From NCBI GenBank assembly GCA_025345505.1, contig JANVCC010000270.1:8900814-8964813 (forward strand): a stretch of 64,000 nt of DNA, written 5' to 3'. Origin of the DNA: Todiramphus chloris collaris. Its lineage: Eukaryota > Chordata > Aves > Coraciiformes > Alcedinidae. The number at the start of each line of letters is the position of its first letter. The stretch's first letter is position 1. Below the pieces are notes generated by a model that was not told where the DNA came from, made no database searches, and saw only the letters and a program-made list of their open reading frames with translations. This document shows, piece by piece, positions 35,691 through 48,869 of the stretch. A program made the translations under genes and the position numbers.

Positions 35691-38600
35691 AGATGTTACT
35701 ACTAAGCTAAGTTAAACAACCATCTTTTAGTACATAAAAAGTTTCACTTTAACAGATTGATTCTAATTCTGCTTAAAGCCACTAGATGGCAAGCATGAAT
35801 CCTTCAGATTTAGCAAATTACCTGAGAATGGTAAATCTGGGCTGAAATTGTCAAAAATCCTAAAGAACAAGTCTTAGTTTGCTGCAGTGAAAATCACTCT
35901 TCACAATGCAAGGTATCACTGTAGAATTTCTCTGCTTACCCTTACAAAAAGAGAGATTCTGGGATATAAAATGTTTTGCCAAAAGAAAAAAAAAACAAAT
36001 CCAAACCTAAGCTATTGCAGAATTTGATCCAAACAGAGTTTTCCATGCTATGGCAGAAGTTATTTTGTACTGTAATTTAACCATCTAATTCACTGTGTGG
36101 TGGGCTTAGAAAAAACCCCTAGGATCTAAGCCACTATAACCATAGATGATGAAATCTTGGCCCTGGTGAAGGCAAAGACTTTCAGCATAGCATACTGAAG
36201 GGTGTGGAACGTGGGGTTTTGTATCAGTTAAGTAATCCTGAAGCAGCAAACTGATTTCCTTTTTCTTGCAAAAACAAAATGTAGACCCTTTGCCACTGCT
36301 TATTTTAAGAGATATTCCGTGACTAACATTTTTTCAAGCAGCTAAAAGTTTTCATTTCTGATCCAGATCTGACTTCCTGAAGTGTGTTTGGAGGATAGAC
36401 GAGGCAATATTTGGTTATATTTCGTTTGTCTGCGAAATCATTCAGGGAACGGGAGAGGTCTGTGCCAGTCTCGTCCACTTCCACAGAAAGACAGGAATTA
36501 GGATGCTTGGTGGGAGGATTTCAAAGGGCCCAGAGCAGAGTGCTGCTCTTTTCACTCTGGCTTAGGACCATCACAGCAAATTCTGCTGGGATGACTCTGG
36601 GCTGGCAGTTTCTCGCTTGAACAGAGCTCAGTATCATCTTCAACGTACGGCCCTGGTGTCAAACTGATGTGGGCACCACAGCTGAGGGGTCATGCATAAA
36701 GCAGAGCAAAGCACAAACCTGGCCACTCAGTTATGTCATTATGTTTTTATCAACAAAACTCCAGAATCCCATCATTTCTAACGTCTTCACATTACACATC
36801 CATAGGAGCTTGCAATATTTCAACGTGAAACTGAGCCTACCATCACAGATACAAATGAACCAGGTACAGCATCTCTTGCCTTTGTGTGTGTTTCAGGCTG
36901 TTAGAGACTGATTTATGCTGCACTGTACTTGGCCTGTGGCATCAGGGCTTCCAAAAGGTGACCACTTGAAGGCCCTTAGGCTTTCCTCAGTTTTGCTGGA
37001 AGAGAGCCCAAGTAAGGCTGCTTATTGGCAACCTCTTGCTCTGGCAGCCTCTGGAGTTGTCCAGTAAGAGATTTTGCTTCCAAAACACTTTTTTTTCAGA
37101 GTAAAGACTAACTCTGAAAGAACAGCGTTTCTCTTGATGACTGGGAAGTCATCAAATTACTTTGTTAAACATTTTAATTAAACTCACTCTAAAGGTTGAT
37201 AATTTGAACACGCTAACTGCAAAATTACAATTGCTGGGACCTACCATAAGTAGGAGTGCACCTGAAGAAAAGCAATGCCCCAGCTAATGTTCCCCACTCC
37301 AAAAAAAGCTGTCTAGGGGACAAAGTTTGTCTAAGCAGCCTGCAGATGTCATGGCTGTAAGGTTATCCTGTCAACTCTACCAGCTGAATGAAATATAGAA
37401 CAAGTGTTGAAACTAAACTAAAGTGTTTAGGTGCTTATTAAGGTGTATTACTGCTTAACTTTTTATTATTGTTTCCAGTTCTAGCAATTATTTTCCTAAC
37501 TATATTTTGTGGTGTTTTTTAGGGGGTTTTTTAATAATCTTGCCTTTATACTGTCTAGTCTGTAAAATTACATAAAACAGTCCTAAAAACTAACTTCATT
37601 TTGCTTTGGCAAATACTCGCACATCATCTGCACTACTGAAGATATCAGTATATATTGCCTGGTTGAGCCTTCAGCTGACACATTCTATTCTGTTAGAGCC
37701 TGTGGACTCATCTTCCTCAGATCGCTACGAGCTGGCTATAGGGTGCTTTTAGCAGCAACCAGATCTGGTGAAATAAACATCTGTGGGTGGGTTATAGAGT
37801 GATGGCCAAGCAGCTTTAAAGTAGAAAAGATTGATTACTTGGAAACACTCCAAAAACTTTGACACATTCTACTTTAGAAAAGCATTTATCTGGAGTATAG
37901 TCCTTTTCTTGAGCTCCTCCGGGGTGCAGGAGACTGCTTCTGCACTTAAAAGTTTGGTGTTAGAGATAGGTCTTTAAAGGACCAATGTCCCTTTAAAAGT
38001 CCAGAGACTGTAACTGTCTAAAAGAGTTTTCTTATCATAGATTTTTCCTGAAGCAGCTGTTTTGTGTAATGAACACATCTGCTGTAAAGCATTTCATCTG
38101 GGCTTCTCTGCCTGCTCCTCTTCCACTTAGTCCAGGGAAGGCTTGAGCTTCTAATGAAATCTAAATAATTGACAACAGCACTGTCATGTGTGCAGAGAAA
38201 CTAAGGTGTGTTTCCAACTATTGACTTAACTGTTGCTTTTGCTGCTGTTTCTGGAATTTCTTCACCGTACATCACTTCTGACCTTACCAGATAACTCGTG
38301 TAGCCTTATTTCAGTGTTTAGGCACCTGTGGTACCACCCCTTACATGCCAAGTTAAAATTTAGTTTCTAGGAATAACAAAGTCTGCAGCTTTGAAAACGT
38401 ATTTACAAATAAAATAGGAATTTTGGTAACATTCCCTCTCCCCAAACGCATATAAATGTGACTGAACTGAAATCCAAAAAAAGAGCAAATGAGGTGAAAG
38501 ACTGTACAAGATTTTTCAATTTTCACAGTCATGCAGCAAATTTATTTAACAACTCACTGATTTAAACTTTGGATAATTATAATTATTATCCTTTCTCAAT

Positions 38601-41529
38601 AAAAGCATTTGGAAACATGACAGAAAAAGCAGTTTGACAGCAAGGCTGGAGTCTTAGAGGGAATAATAATATTACTTTCAGAATTTTGTGTGGGAGGTTT
38701 AACATTTGTTCTGCTTTTTTCTCTCAGGAATATAAAACAAATACTGGGCTCATGCCATGGGAACTAGAAAAGCATTTGCTTTTCTGGAAGCCCTCTTTTC
38801 TGCATTAACCTCCTGCCAGTTACTCTTCAATTCTTATTTGTAGGTTGCATATTAAATATAATGTAGATCAACACTTCTGAATGTGAACAGTAAGTTATGT
38901 CAAGTTTTCATATAGCTGAATCACTGAACCCTTGGAGAGTGTAATTTAGCTCTACATGGAATAAAAGATTCATGATGTCTCCTTTGACAAGGAGACCAGG
39001 AGTCAGTTGCAGTTATTCCGAAGTTTTTATACCAGAAATCTGGATTCCATTATCCACAGCAGGGATTATTCCTTTCTGAATAAATTTAACAACAAACAGG
39101 TTTCTCACAAAAACAAACAACAACAAAAAAGTGAGTAATCAAGCAGAGCTGATAAACTTGCCCACGTGCAGTCCCAGACAGTGAAATCAAAAAGGTGCAT
39201 CTGTAGTTTGGTACAAACCCAGAGAGAGCCAGCAGGGGAAGAGCCAGAGGCATAGAGTTGGGCAGTTAGGAAGACTTTTACCAAAGGAACCATTCCCCTC
39301 AGCTTTCAGAAGAATTGTACCCATCTCAGACCAGTCATACTGAGCAGCAACGTGTCCAACCCTGTTGCACTTGTACTGAACACAGACCTACAGGCTGCAT
39401 TACGCTATCAAGTTCTAACCTGTTGGCCCATGGGAATGGCATGTAGTTCTTCCTTCTGGGACAAACATTGCTTGCTAGGATGTGGAGGAGCCCATGGACA
39501 TCCGTTCCATTTCAGTATCAGTTCCAGACCAGACCATTTGGACTGAGTTTCCTGAAGTCCCCGGGTCCTGGCAGCAGTGGGAACAGGGAGCAGAGAGAAG
39601 GGGGATGAGCTGGGAGTGGGTGGTAATCATAGCTCAGGCATTGTCATCAGCAAGGGTGCAACCCCACAAGCTTTGAACATAGCAGGGTGCTGAGAACGGG
39701 CTCTCCTGGAGGTCCCTAAGAGGGCAAAGTAACCCCTCGGATCCAGGGTCTACCCACAAACAGCAGGAGGTGGGTCCAGAAGCAGGACTGGGGACAAGAG
39801 TTCAACAGACAGGCAAGGGGCCCACCCAGTACACAAACAGCAGAAGCCTGAAGCTGACCTGAGAGCCAGGACATCAAATTGGCACAGCTCAGCCAAGAGG
39901 GGACGGTCCCAGGCTGAGGTTTTGCCAGTGCCATTAAGGTGGCCCTGGTACCCTCAGAGCCCTGAGACCTGGCTGATACTTCCTGCCACTTCCAAGCTAA
40001 AGCCACCTCAAATGTACTTTGTTGTTTTGGCATTTTGAAATGAAATAGAACTTGGATGAGCATAAGATCGCCTGCAAACCTGCTTTGCAGCTGTTGCAAT
40101 AGTTTAAATACTTGGTCTCTTGTCTAATGTAAGACCTTCTCCACATGCTTGGCTGGATTTGAGAACCTTCTGAAGGCAATTAGTCAGATGCAGAAATGGG
40201 GGGTGAGCCAGGTTTCACTTCTCTGAAGGTACCTGTGGGATTCACTCTGTGAAAAAGACAGGTTTTTAGCCTGTAAATACTACTTTTTCTTCCCTTCATG
40301 GATGTTAATTTTTTTTTTGGTACCATTCTGGTCAGTCTTCTTTAGTCTGCATTCAATATTTGTAATGGAACAGTATGTAGTATGCATGGATGCTCTCTTA
40401 CTGTTCCTGTTTTAATCATCTACATCTGGTAACTGGGAGGATCAGCAAAGCATTAACTTAAGTGATAAACAAAGTTGCATTTCATAATATTCAATTATTT
40501 TTTTCTTTCGAGTTACAGAAATAAAACGTGGATACATAAAGCCTCTTCTTTTTTTCACTTTTGTTCTACATAGCACTAGGGATTTTCACAAAAAGAAAAT
40601 CAGAATATGTGACTGACATGCTTGAACCAGATCATTCTTAGTTTTGGGATGGTCTATTCCTGGCCTTGCTACTGACTGTTAAATAGGTTTGAGCAACTTA
40701 AGGTCTAGCTAAAGCATCTGTTGGCCAGTGTCCTATTCACACACCTGCCTGATGGTTGCACGTTCCTTGGGAGCTGTCGTTCAGGCATACAGGTCAACCC
40801 TGCTTGAACGTGCCCCCTGCTAGCATCTCTCATGCCAAGCAGTGGAAGGCAGCCTGAACTGCTTTGTGTCTTCCAACAAACATACTGAATTCAGAATGTG
40901 TCAGTACACAAGTAGACTAAAAACCAAATGCTCTCTTTAGGTGGAATTCTCTTTCCATGTACCCCCAGACTTTTTAGCTGGTGCTTCCACATCTCAGTTT
41001 TAACTTTGCTCGATCAGCACTTTGCAAAGGGGCAAGGAGGGCTGCAAAGCCATGGGGAGTTGTCTCATCGTAAGCTCCACATTATCTACTCTGTTCTGCG
41101 CTGATGTCAGGAACACAATCTTCACCACTGTGGCTCATGGGCATGGGCCTGGTCCCCCCATCACCATCCTTCCTACCCATGCATCATATGCCACCCACCC
41201 AGCTCCTCCTCCCATCTGTTGTTGCCTGTTACACTCCAACCTACAAACATCCCAGTCTGGTTTCTGTGTTTATCTCATTCCAAACATGCGAAGTATACGT
41301 TCCAGAAAAGGTCAGTCTCTTCCTAGCTGTGGGATGGGCTTTACAAGGACAATTGCTTGATCCAAATGGGCATCTTCTGAGGAGCATGTAAAAGGCAGCC
41401 TTGGTATCTGTCTCCTGCTGAGATGTTCTCTCTGTTCATACCTCAAGACTGCATGTTGGCAGTGTGAATGGGCCCCTACAGTCCTCCTCCCCACCAAAAG
41501 CCCCCGTGGAATTACAGACACTTCCAAGA
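35691..41529. other. Intergenic, no gene seen
   Basis: No recognisable exon, RNA gene or well-defined repeat. 39590-40000 is a GC-richer island with many cagga/gggtcc words that may belong to an unclassified repeat family. Confidence 0.6.
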
Positions 41530-41700
41530 ATTCATACTGGAAAGGATTTCTGGATGTCACCTGGTCCAAACCCTTGCTCAAGACAGGACCAACTTAGATC
41601 AGGTTGCTTATGGAATATCTCCAAAGAAGACAATTCTCTAAGCAACCAGCCCCACGACCTGCTGCATTTGCTCACTCTCGTGCATACAGACGAGCAGTCC
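41530..41700 (-). mobile_element. Probable old CR1 fragment
   Basis: Text such as ggtccaaacccttgctcaag, agatcaggttgctta and gaatatctccaaag matches the antisense CR1 3' region, but divergence is high and edges are unclear. Confidence 0.5.
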
Positions 41701-44700
41701 TGGGCCAGTTCCCTGCAGCTAACACTGAAATATGCTGGTCCTGCCAAAGCTGATGCTGGTGAGATTCAACAGCAGACACAGAGGTATAGGGCTCAAGGCA
41801 TTGTCACATTCAGACTGGGTGCTTATGAAGGAAACTAGAAGATCTGTTCTGTGCTCACTTCACCTGCAGGAAAAACAGTTTTCTTTCACTCTTCTATGGA
41901 ACACAGATAGAGGAAAGGCTTCTTCCCTACCACGTTATCTCTGTGCTACCTGAGCTACAGGCTGCTAGGCAACTCTGACTACTGTGTCCTTCACTGACTG
42001 AAAAGTCCTGGTCTCAAAGAAATCTATTTTGATTTTTATTTTTGCACTGATCTGCTTTTTTTGAATTTCTTTTTCTCAGTCATGGAAAGAGAACAGTTTT
42101 TCTCCAGGGTAAGCCTGAACAGAAGAAGCAGGAAGGCTGAATGTCTTCAGATGCTTCCTGCAGAAGGCTCTGTAAAACTAATTTAGCTTCTTCTCTTTTT
42201 TTAATGAAACTAAAAGTCCATCAGTATTTTGAATGCCTACTTCTGAGATATGAACCAGGTATTTTATACACATCTGTGTGCTATTCTTCTTTAACAGACA
42301 AAAAAACTTAAACGCCACTGAAGCCTTACTTTTTTGGTTACTTGGATCAAAACTTTTAATAATTAAGAGGTAGGAGGCACAGCCAATGGGTATCAGAGAC
42401 TGGGACAAATGATGCAAAGTTTATTTTCAGCACAGGTAAGACTGACAATGAAGTATGTTACGCAATTGTAGTTTGGGGAATACTCTTCCACTGAAAGGAA
42501 ATCAGACTGAAGAGTTCCCCTACTTTGGCTGATACTTTAAGCATCAGATACAAGTGTAATAAACAAATATTGATTGATATTTACTGTTCTGGAGAGAATA
42601 GCAAAAATTCCCCAAGTAGGAGTGAATATAGATTTTTATTCCAAAAATTAATTCCGTGTACATTTTCTATATTTTCTATATTATAACTCAACTGATTGGT
42701 TTGCAGGTTCAGTATTTGGAACGTGACATGGGATTTTGGGTAGAGGACATTGAAGGGGGGAGGGTATATTTATGATAAAATGTTCCAAGTTTTTCCTGTT
42801 ACCTTTTGCTTTCCAGCACGTGCTCTCAGACATGGTAAATTTTCAAGATCTAAAATTTCACCTACAAGGATGGCTTTCTAGGTGCTGCAGCACAAACGTT
42901 TCTCAAAATGTAAGGAATTGCTTAGGAATCTGAATTCCTCTTCACTACAGAAGCAAAATAAGAAAGGAAAGTACTGAGAGTAATTTTTCTGTCCTGGAGA
43001 GCATCATGCATCCCTCTCGGGTCCTGTTAGTGTTGAAGGCTAAAGAATGTAGCAACATATAAATACTGGAATGATGAATGGGTCATACTCTGAACAAACA
43101 CTCACATTAGTTCCAGGCAAGATGTTTGTAAGAAATAGTTTTACTAAAATGCTAATCATTATGTAGGGACTGCTAAACCTATTAGTCTGGCTTATATTCA
43201 GCGGCAGAACGGACTTGCAACGGAGACAGCCACAACCACTTCTGGCAAACAGCTTCGTGTGAGCATCTGCAGGCATTATTTATGTTACATTCAGCCTATG
43301 TGTTGGTTGCAGGACTCCTGGATCAAACTCTGTCTGCAGAGGAAGCTCTATTTCCAGCATCACCATGCAATGCCGTGTGCTGTCAGCCTTGCTCTCATAC
43401 TTTTGGCTTTTGTTTCCTGCTCCACAGGCACCACTCTACCATATTCTGTATGTTTTCCTTTTAGGGTTTCATGAAATCAAAGCTTTTTGTAAAACATTTT
43501 CCTCTTTAGGGCTTCATGAAATCAAAGCTCTTAAAAAATCTTTGTGAATCCTTTTGAGAAAGATGTGATCCAACTAAGAGTAAGGACAATTAATGGGTTT
43601 TCTCCAACAGAATTGCATCCAAATAGGTATCTCCCTAACATATCCTGACATAACACTGTGACACATTTTCAGCCAGCACTAATGGGGATAGGATTGTAAT
43701 AAACTAGCACAGGCTTTTTGGAGTCTGTGTCACAGAGCAGCTAGAACTGACTGCTCCATAAAGGAAGGGGGGCCAGGAGCTGAGAGTGACTGGAGCTCAG
43801 GTAGAGACCTTGCTGACCAGGGTGCTGTCCCACAGCACCTGAACTGGGCAAGCCAACCAGGATCAAGGTCCATTGTCTGTCCCAAACATGACAAAATAAT
43901 CACTCAGATCAAGGGAATCTGGTCAAACCCAGGTGGAGTCAGGGCTGGAGATAAGGCTACAGTGAAGGTCCTGAGTCCATCCAGGAGACAAGCTGACTGC
44001 AACATAGGTCCAAAGCCCACCCAGAAGGTGGTACCAGAGACAGGACCACAGACAGGCACACCTGCAACACACCTCAGAGGTGTGTAGGAGCACCAGGACT
44101 GACATTCCATAAAGTTCCTGGCATGACAGGAAGATGATGTGAGTGGAGAGCCCTGATAAGGCTGCTTAGAGAAATTAATGCCTATTAGTGCACCCAAGGC
44201 CTCAACAACCTGCTACTTTTCTGCATCAAACTCAAGGGAGGGTTTTAAAATAAAAGAACAGCTCAAATGCTGAAGGATTTAGCAGTGCTGCCTTCTCCTC
44301 CATATTCATATTATCAGAAGCTGCTTCTGAGCAACAGGTCCAGCTTCAATGTTAGGCAGGAAATTTAGGGGTGAGTGGACCCTAATCATCCTTCATTGTC
44401 TAAACATATTATGTTACGAATAAAAGTAATTTATCTGAGAGCTTAATGCATTAGATTATTTAAAAGGAAGAAATCTGATAAAACATACTTTTATACATTT
44501 CTTACTAAATGTAAACCTTGCCCATGTCTTTAGGTTAATTACTACTGCTCCATTTCTCTTGTTTTCTCATATAGTTATTTGGTTTGTTTTAACTTAATAA
44601 ATAAGAGACACAATCCCCAGCAGAAATAACAAAACAAAAGCAGAGATCACTGTTTTTACTTTAATCATCTAAATAATGTGGTTACTTTTACACGGTGTTA

Positions 44701-45604
44701 CTATTGTCTTCTAATTCTTCCATATATTTAGCCTGATTTCTCACCATTTTGGGTTTTCACTGTCACATGAAAGGAATGAACAAGTTAAGGGTAGGCTAGC
44801 AAAGGGACAATAAATCCCTGAGAAAATGTTACTGAGGAAGTTCATCTAAGACAGCTGCCAAGAATGAGGCCGATGAACATCTGCCTTGGATTATCATGCT
44901 GCAGGAAAGCTCAAACGAGGCTGGGCTATAAGGACCCTTTGTTAATCTTCCTTGGGTTTTTTCCATTTCTCCTTTGTTTACATTTTCCTGGAGCCAAGGA
45001 AACACTAGTTTCTCTATTAGTGCAGCTACATCCAGATATGCAAACGAACCCCGTTTGTAGGTATGCTAGCACCAGGGCTTGGAACAGCAACACAACAGAA
45101 CTCAAAACTGCAGGTGCTTCTTGAGAAGTCACCTCTGCAGACACAAACCCTGATGGCACCAATCCCTGCTCTCTGCAGCAGAGGATGCTGCAGCCAGGAG
45201 CTGACTTCCTCGGGGTCCCCTCCTGCTCTTTGCAGCACTTCTAGAGAAAAGAAGAGAAAGTTCCTGGGTAACAGAGCAGGAGCTCAGAGCCTTGATCCAT
45301 GGAAGGACCCCATAAAGCTGTATGAGCTCTCTGTCGATTACCTGTTGGTCACACCTACGAAAGGCACTCAGTTTGAACTTAAAAATGCAACTTTATTCTT
45401 TTCTGCAAGGTCACCTGTGTGCCAAAAATCCAACCAAGATTATTTTTTTGCTTTGCTGGTGTTTTACCAGCTCTCAAAATTGTCTCAAAGTAAGACTTAA
45501 GTACTACTTAACTACTACAAAGACTTAACTACTCTAGTAGTATCCCACTTCTAGTCTGGCCCCTCCCGTACTGTTACCTTTGCCATTGCAGGCATGACTT
45601 TGCT
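41701..45604. other. Intergenic, no gene seen
   Basis: AT-rich DNA with a 45-bp tandem duplication at 43453 and a GC-richer block at 43740-44130 with agacagg/cccac words, similar in style to 39590-40000. No supported coding sequence. Confidence 0.6.
43453..43541. repeat. Tandem duplication, period ~45 bp, two copies
   Basis: Two copies starting ttttcct, each containing tcatgaaatcaaagct (at 43469 and 43514). They differ by a few substitutions and a 1-bp indel. Confidence 0.85.
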
Positions 45605-45771
45605 ATGAGTGACAGAGCCTGGCCCAGTGGAGTCTCCTTCTCTGGAGACTTTCAAACCCCCCTGGCTCTGTTCCTGTGTGGGCTGCCCTGGGTGACCTTG
45701 CTGGGGCAGGGGGGTTGGACTGGAGCATCTCCAGAGGTCCCTTCCAACCCCCCCATTCTGTGATTCTGTGA
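45605..45771 (+). mobile_element. CR1 LINE 3' end
   Basis: Sense CR1 3' end: tctggagactttcaaacccc, a glycine-tract-like gggcaggggggttggactgg, ggtcccttccaacccc, then attctgtgattctgtga, the terminal short repeat of CR1. 5'-truncated. Confidence 0.85.
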
Positions 45772-47199
45772 CCTGGTTGATACATCCTGCTCAGGTTTTT
45801 TGGCAATACAAGAACACAGCAGCTGGGCAGGCAGTACCGAGAAGGAGGAAAGTCTGGAAAACTGGCGTGTTGTTGTTGTTGCTCTAGTTAGCAAATGTGA
45901 TTGTTAAGTAAGTCATCCGGTCTTTGTGGTTTCGTTTGGGCTTTTTCAAGAAGCAGAACTGTTCTGGGCAAACGGAGTCGAACACGTGGAGAGGATGAGA
46001 GAAACTGCAAAAAACTGACGTGCTTTATTTTTGGAAAATCCAAATTTAAGAGCTGCTTCTCCTCCCTTCTCTTACAAATAAGATTTAGGAACTTTGCTTT
46101 AGCTTTTCTTGAAAATATATTTGCTCCTTAAAATAATAATATAAATAATATGAAAATGATACACTGGTTTTGTTTGTTACATTTATCAATTTAAACCTGT
46201 GTTTAATTTTTTAAATGGTTGAGATTTCCTTCAATATTTTAAAGACAGAAAGAAAAATACCACTTCTCTCTTCCTCTATTGCTCTATAGTGCATACCTTT
46301 CATGCGTGATTCTGATTGATACAAAAATAGATTCTCACTGATAACAAAAATACATTTTTCCCTCTTTGACTTTCTCTTTGCAAAGCATATAATTTGATGT
46401 TTTTTCCTTTTCTTTATGTTGGCATTTTTGCATAACTGGTACATCAAAGGAGTGGGTTTTACACAACTGCTGTGGAAGATCTGAGGTTTGTGGCTGCTTC
46501 AGTTAAGCAAGGGTAGGCAGAAAACTCTGACTCCCAAGTAAGTGGTCTACACATATGCTTCAGGGATTGTAAAAGTCAGCTGGTTTGGCAAGGCAGCAAT
46601 ATAAAAAGGTTAGCTTTTCCTGAAATGTGCCATAGGTAAGGAGTTAATGTTAACTGAGGTGTGCCTGGCAGTGTTAATAAACCAGCACCCAACTCCTACC
46701 ACAGCAGCAGGTATCACAGTACCACAGAGGGTACCACGCCAGCAGGTATAACTCTGCATTTTGCAATTATTTCCAGTGTTTCTCTTAATTCCATCCTATC
46801 CCATAAACACAAGCGGAAACTTGAAGCATGCTAATTTAAAACTGATTTTAGAAAATCCACTGGAGGTGAATGACAATGGTGATTTTTTTTTTTGTTTCAT
46901 CTGAGAGCTGACTAGTTTTCTAAAAGGCTTTAGGGATGTGCTGTCTGTGTGCTGAGAACTGCTTGTTGAAATGCTCAGCATTCACAGCATTGGCTCGTGC
47001 TCTTAAATGATTTGTATTTTTGCTACCTTTTGACTAATTAGCTGCTACAATTTCCTGCCCATGTCATCTGCCATAGGCTGTGTTATATTGAAAGCTTAAA
47101 ATAATTCTATAATATCTGATAATAAAAAAAAAATCTGGAATATCTTAATAAGCTATGCAAACTTTAAGCTATTAAGAAACATTTGCACAGCCGTAGTGA
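45772..47199. other. Intergenic, no gene seen
   Basis: AT-rich sequence with a short (GTT)n near 45868; nothing else recognised. Confidence 0.65.
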
Positions 47200-47880
47200 A
47201 ACTGAATGGCTAAAATATGGACAGTGTCCTTAAAGATCTGCCAACTCTGCTCTGCTTCCTTGTCCCTGAGGTCAGTTTCCCAGGGGGTCCTGTTGACTAA
47301 ATCCTTGAACAGCTGGAATTTTGATTTCCTAAGATTAAGGGTCCTGACTTTACTCTTTACCTGACCCTTATCCCTCAGGACCGTGAACTCCACCAGTGCG
47401 TGCTCACTGCAGCCCAGGCTGCCTCCAACCCCCATGTCTCTGAGTAGCTCACTTGCACTGGTGATCATCTCATACCCTCTGGTAGGGCTGTCTGTTACCT
47501 GGCTTAAGAACTTAGCCTCCATGCATTCTAGTCTCCTGGATTGCCTGCAGCTCACTGTGTTACTTTTCCAGCAGATGTCAGGGCTGGTTGGAGTCCCACA
47601 GCTTGCTAGTGTGATGCTTTCCGTAACTGGAGTAAGAAGGCTTTGTCAATAGGCTCCCCTTGATCAGTAGACACCAACCATGAAGTTCCCTTTGTTGCCT
47701 CAGTCTCTAATTCCTACCCATAAGCTTTTGACCTGCTTGTGGCTGTTCTTCAGGGACAGCTCTTCACAATCCATCCAACTCTTGGTGTGGAGGACAATGC
47801 CTCCGTCTCTCCTTCCTTGCCTTTTCCTTTCTGAACAGCCTGTAGCCATCAGTAGTTGCACTCTCTGTTGACAGCTTGCT
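47200..47880 (-). mobile_element. CR1 ORF2 endonuclease fragment (central and C-terminal part)
   Basis: Minus-strand reading from 47860 down gives GYRLFRKEK, then ESLWVGIRDRGNK-like text, a region like DFNHPDICW (here NQPDICW), CRQSRRLECMEAKFL and VGGSLGCSEHALVEF. This is the order of the apurinic-type endonuclease domain of CR1 ORF2. The conserved SDH is SEH here. Frameshifts and stops break it. Confidence 0.8.
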
Positions 47881-48156
47881 GTAAGATCTCATCCACATGG
47901 CCAACACCAGAGTGAAAACACCAACATTAAGACCCTGGGGAGCAGTGGGAGGGTGAGCATATCATCTGAAGAGGGGTAGAAGCTGAGAAATGTGTATGTT
48001 AACTTTTTAATTGCATTATTGCTGTTATTGCATCTTTTCCTATATATAAGTACTCTGGTTACTTTATTATTCATTCTTTTCTACAATAATTAGATAAAGA
48101 CTACTGGTGATCTTTGAATTAGACTGTTAAAAATTCCACTGTACTAACAACCTCAG

Positions 48157-48700
48157 AGTCACAGATGATTGAGGTGGGAAGGGATCTCTGGAAGTCCTCT
48201 GGTCCTACCCTCCTGCTCAAGCAGGAGTGGGCTGGAGTAGGCTGCCCAGGATTATGTATGCCTGGATGGCTTTTGAATATCTCCAAGGATGGAGAATCAA
48301 CAACCTCCCTGACCTGACAGTGCTCAGACACCTCACAAGTGTTTCCTGATGTTCAGAGGAAACCTTCTGTGTTTCAGTTTGTGCCCATTGCCTCTGGTCC
48401 TGTCACTGGGCACCACTGAAGAAAGCCTGGCTCTGTCCTCCCTGCGCCCTCCTTTCAGATATTCACAGGGGTAAGATCCCCCCTGGCTCTGAGCCTTCTC
48501 TTTTCCAGGCTGGACAGCCTTAGCTCTCTCAGGGGATGCTCCAGTCCCTTAACCATCTCTGTGGCTTTTCACTGTATTTTCTCCAGTATGCCCATGTGTC
48601 TCTTGTACCAACAAGACCAGAACTGGACGTGGTACTCCAGGTGTGGCCTCACCAGCAGAGAGGAACGATCACCTCCCTCAACCTCCCAGCAAGAGGACCG
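48157..48700 (-). mobile_element. CR1 LINE 3' fragment inserted within an older CR1
   Basis: Antisense CR1 from the 3' end (gtcacagatgattgaggtgg) to the ORF2 C-terminus (ggtgtggcctcaccagcaga). It sits between two parts of a minus-strand endonuclease domain, which suggests nested insertion. Confidence 0.8.
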
Positions 48701-48702
48701 AC

Positions 48703-48835
48703 CTTGAAGCCATCCCACCGTGTCTCCATGATTCCAACAATATAACAGCCCTGCAGCTCACACAGATGTCTAACTCATCATTTCTATTCCCCATGCTATG
48801 TGCACCAGTGTACATCCTAACATGCACATAGTGTT
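48703..48835 (-). mobile_element. CR1 ORF2 endonuclease fragment (N-terminal part)
   Basis: Minus-strand reading gives MYTGAHSMGNRNDELDICVS and, after a shift, IMETRWDG. These match the start of CR1 ORF2 endonuclease (YTNARSMGNKQEELE ... ITETWWDG). Likely once continuous with 47200-47880. Confidence 0.75.
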
Positions 48836-48869
48836 CTGAGGTGACCCATGCCAGACCAGGTAAAACTGT

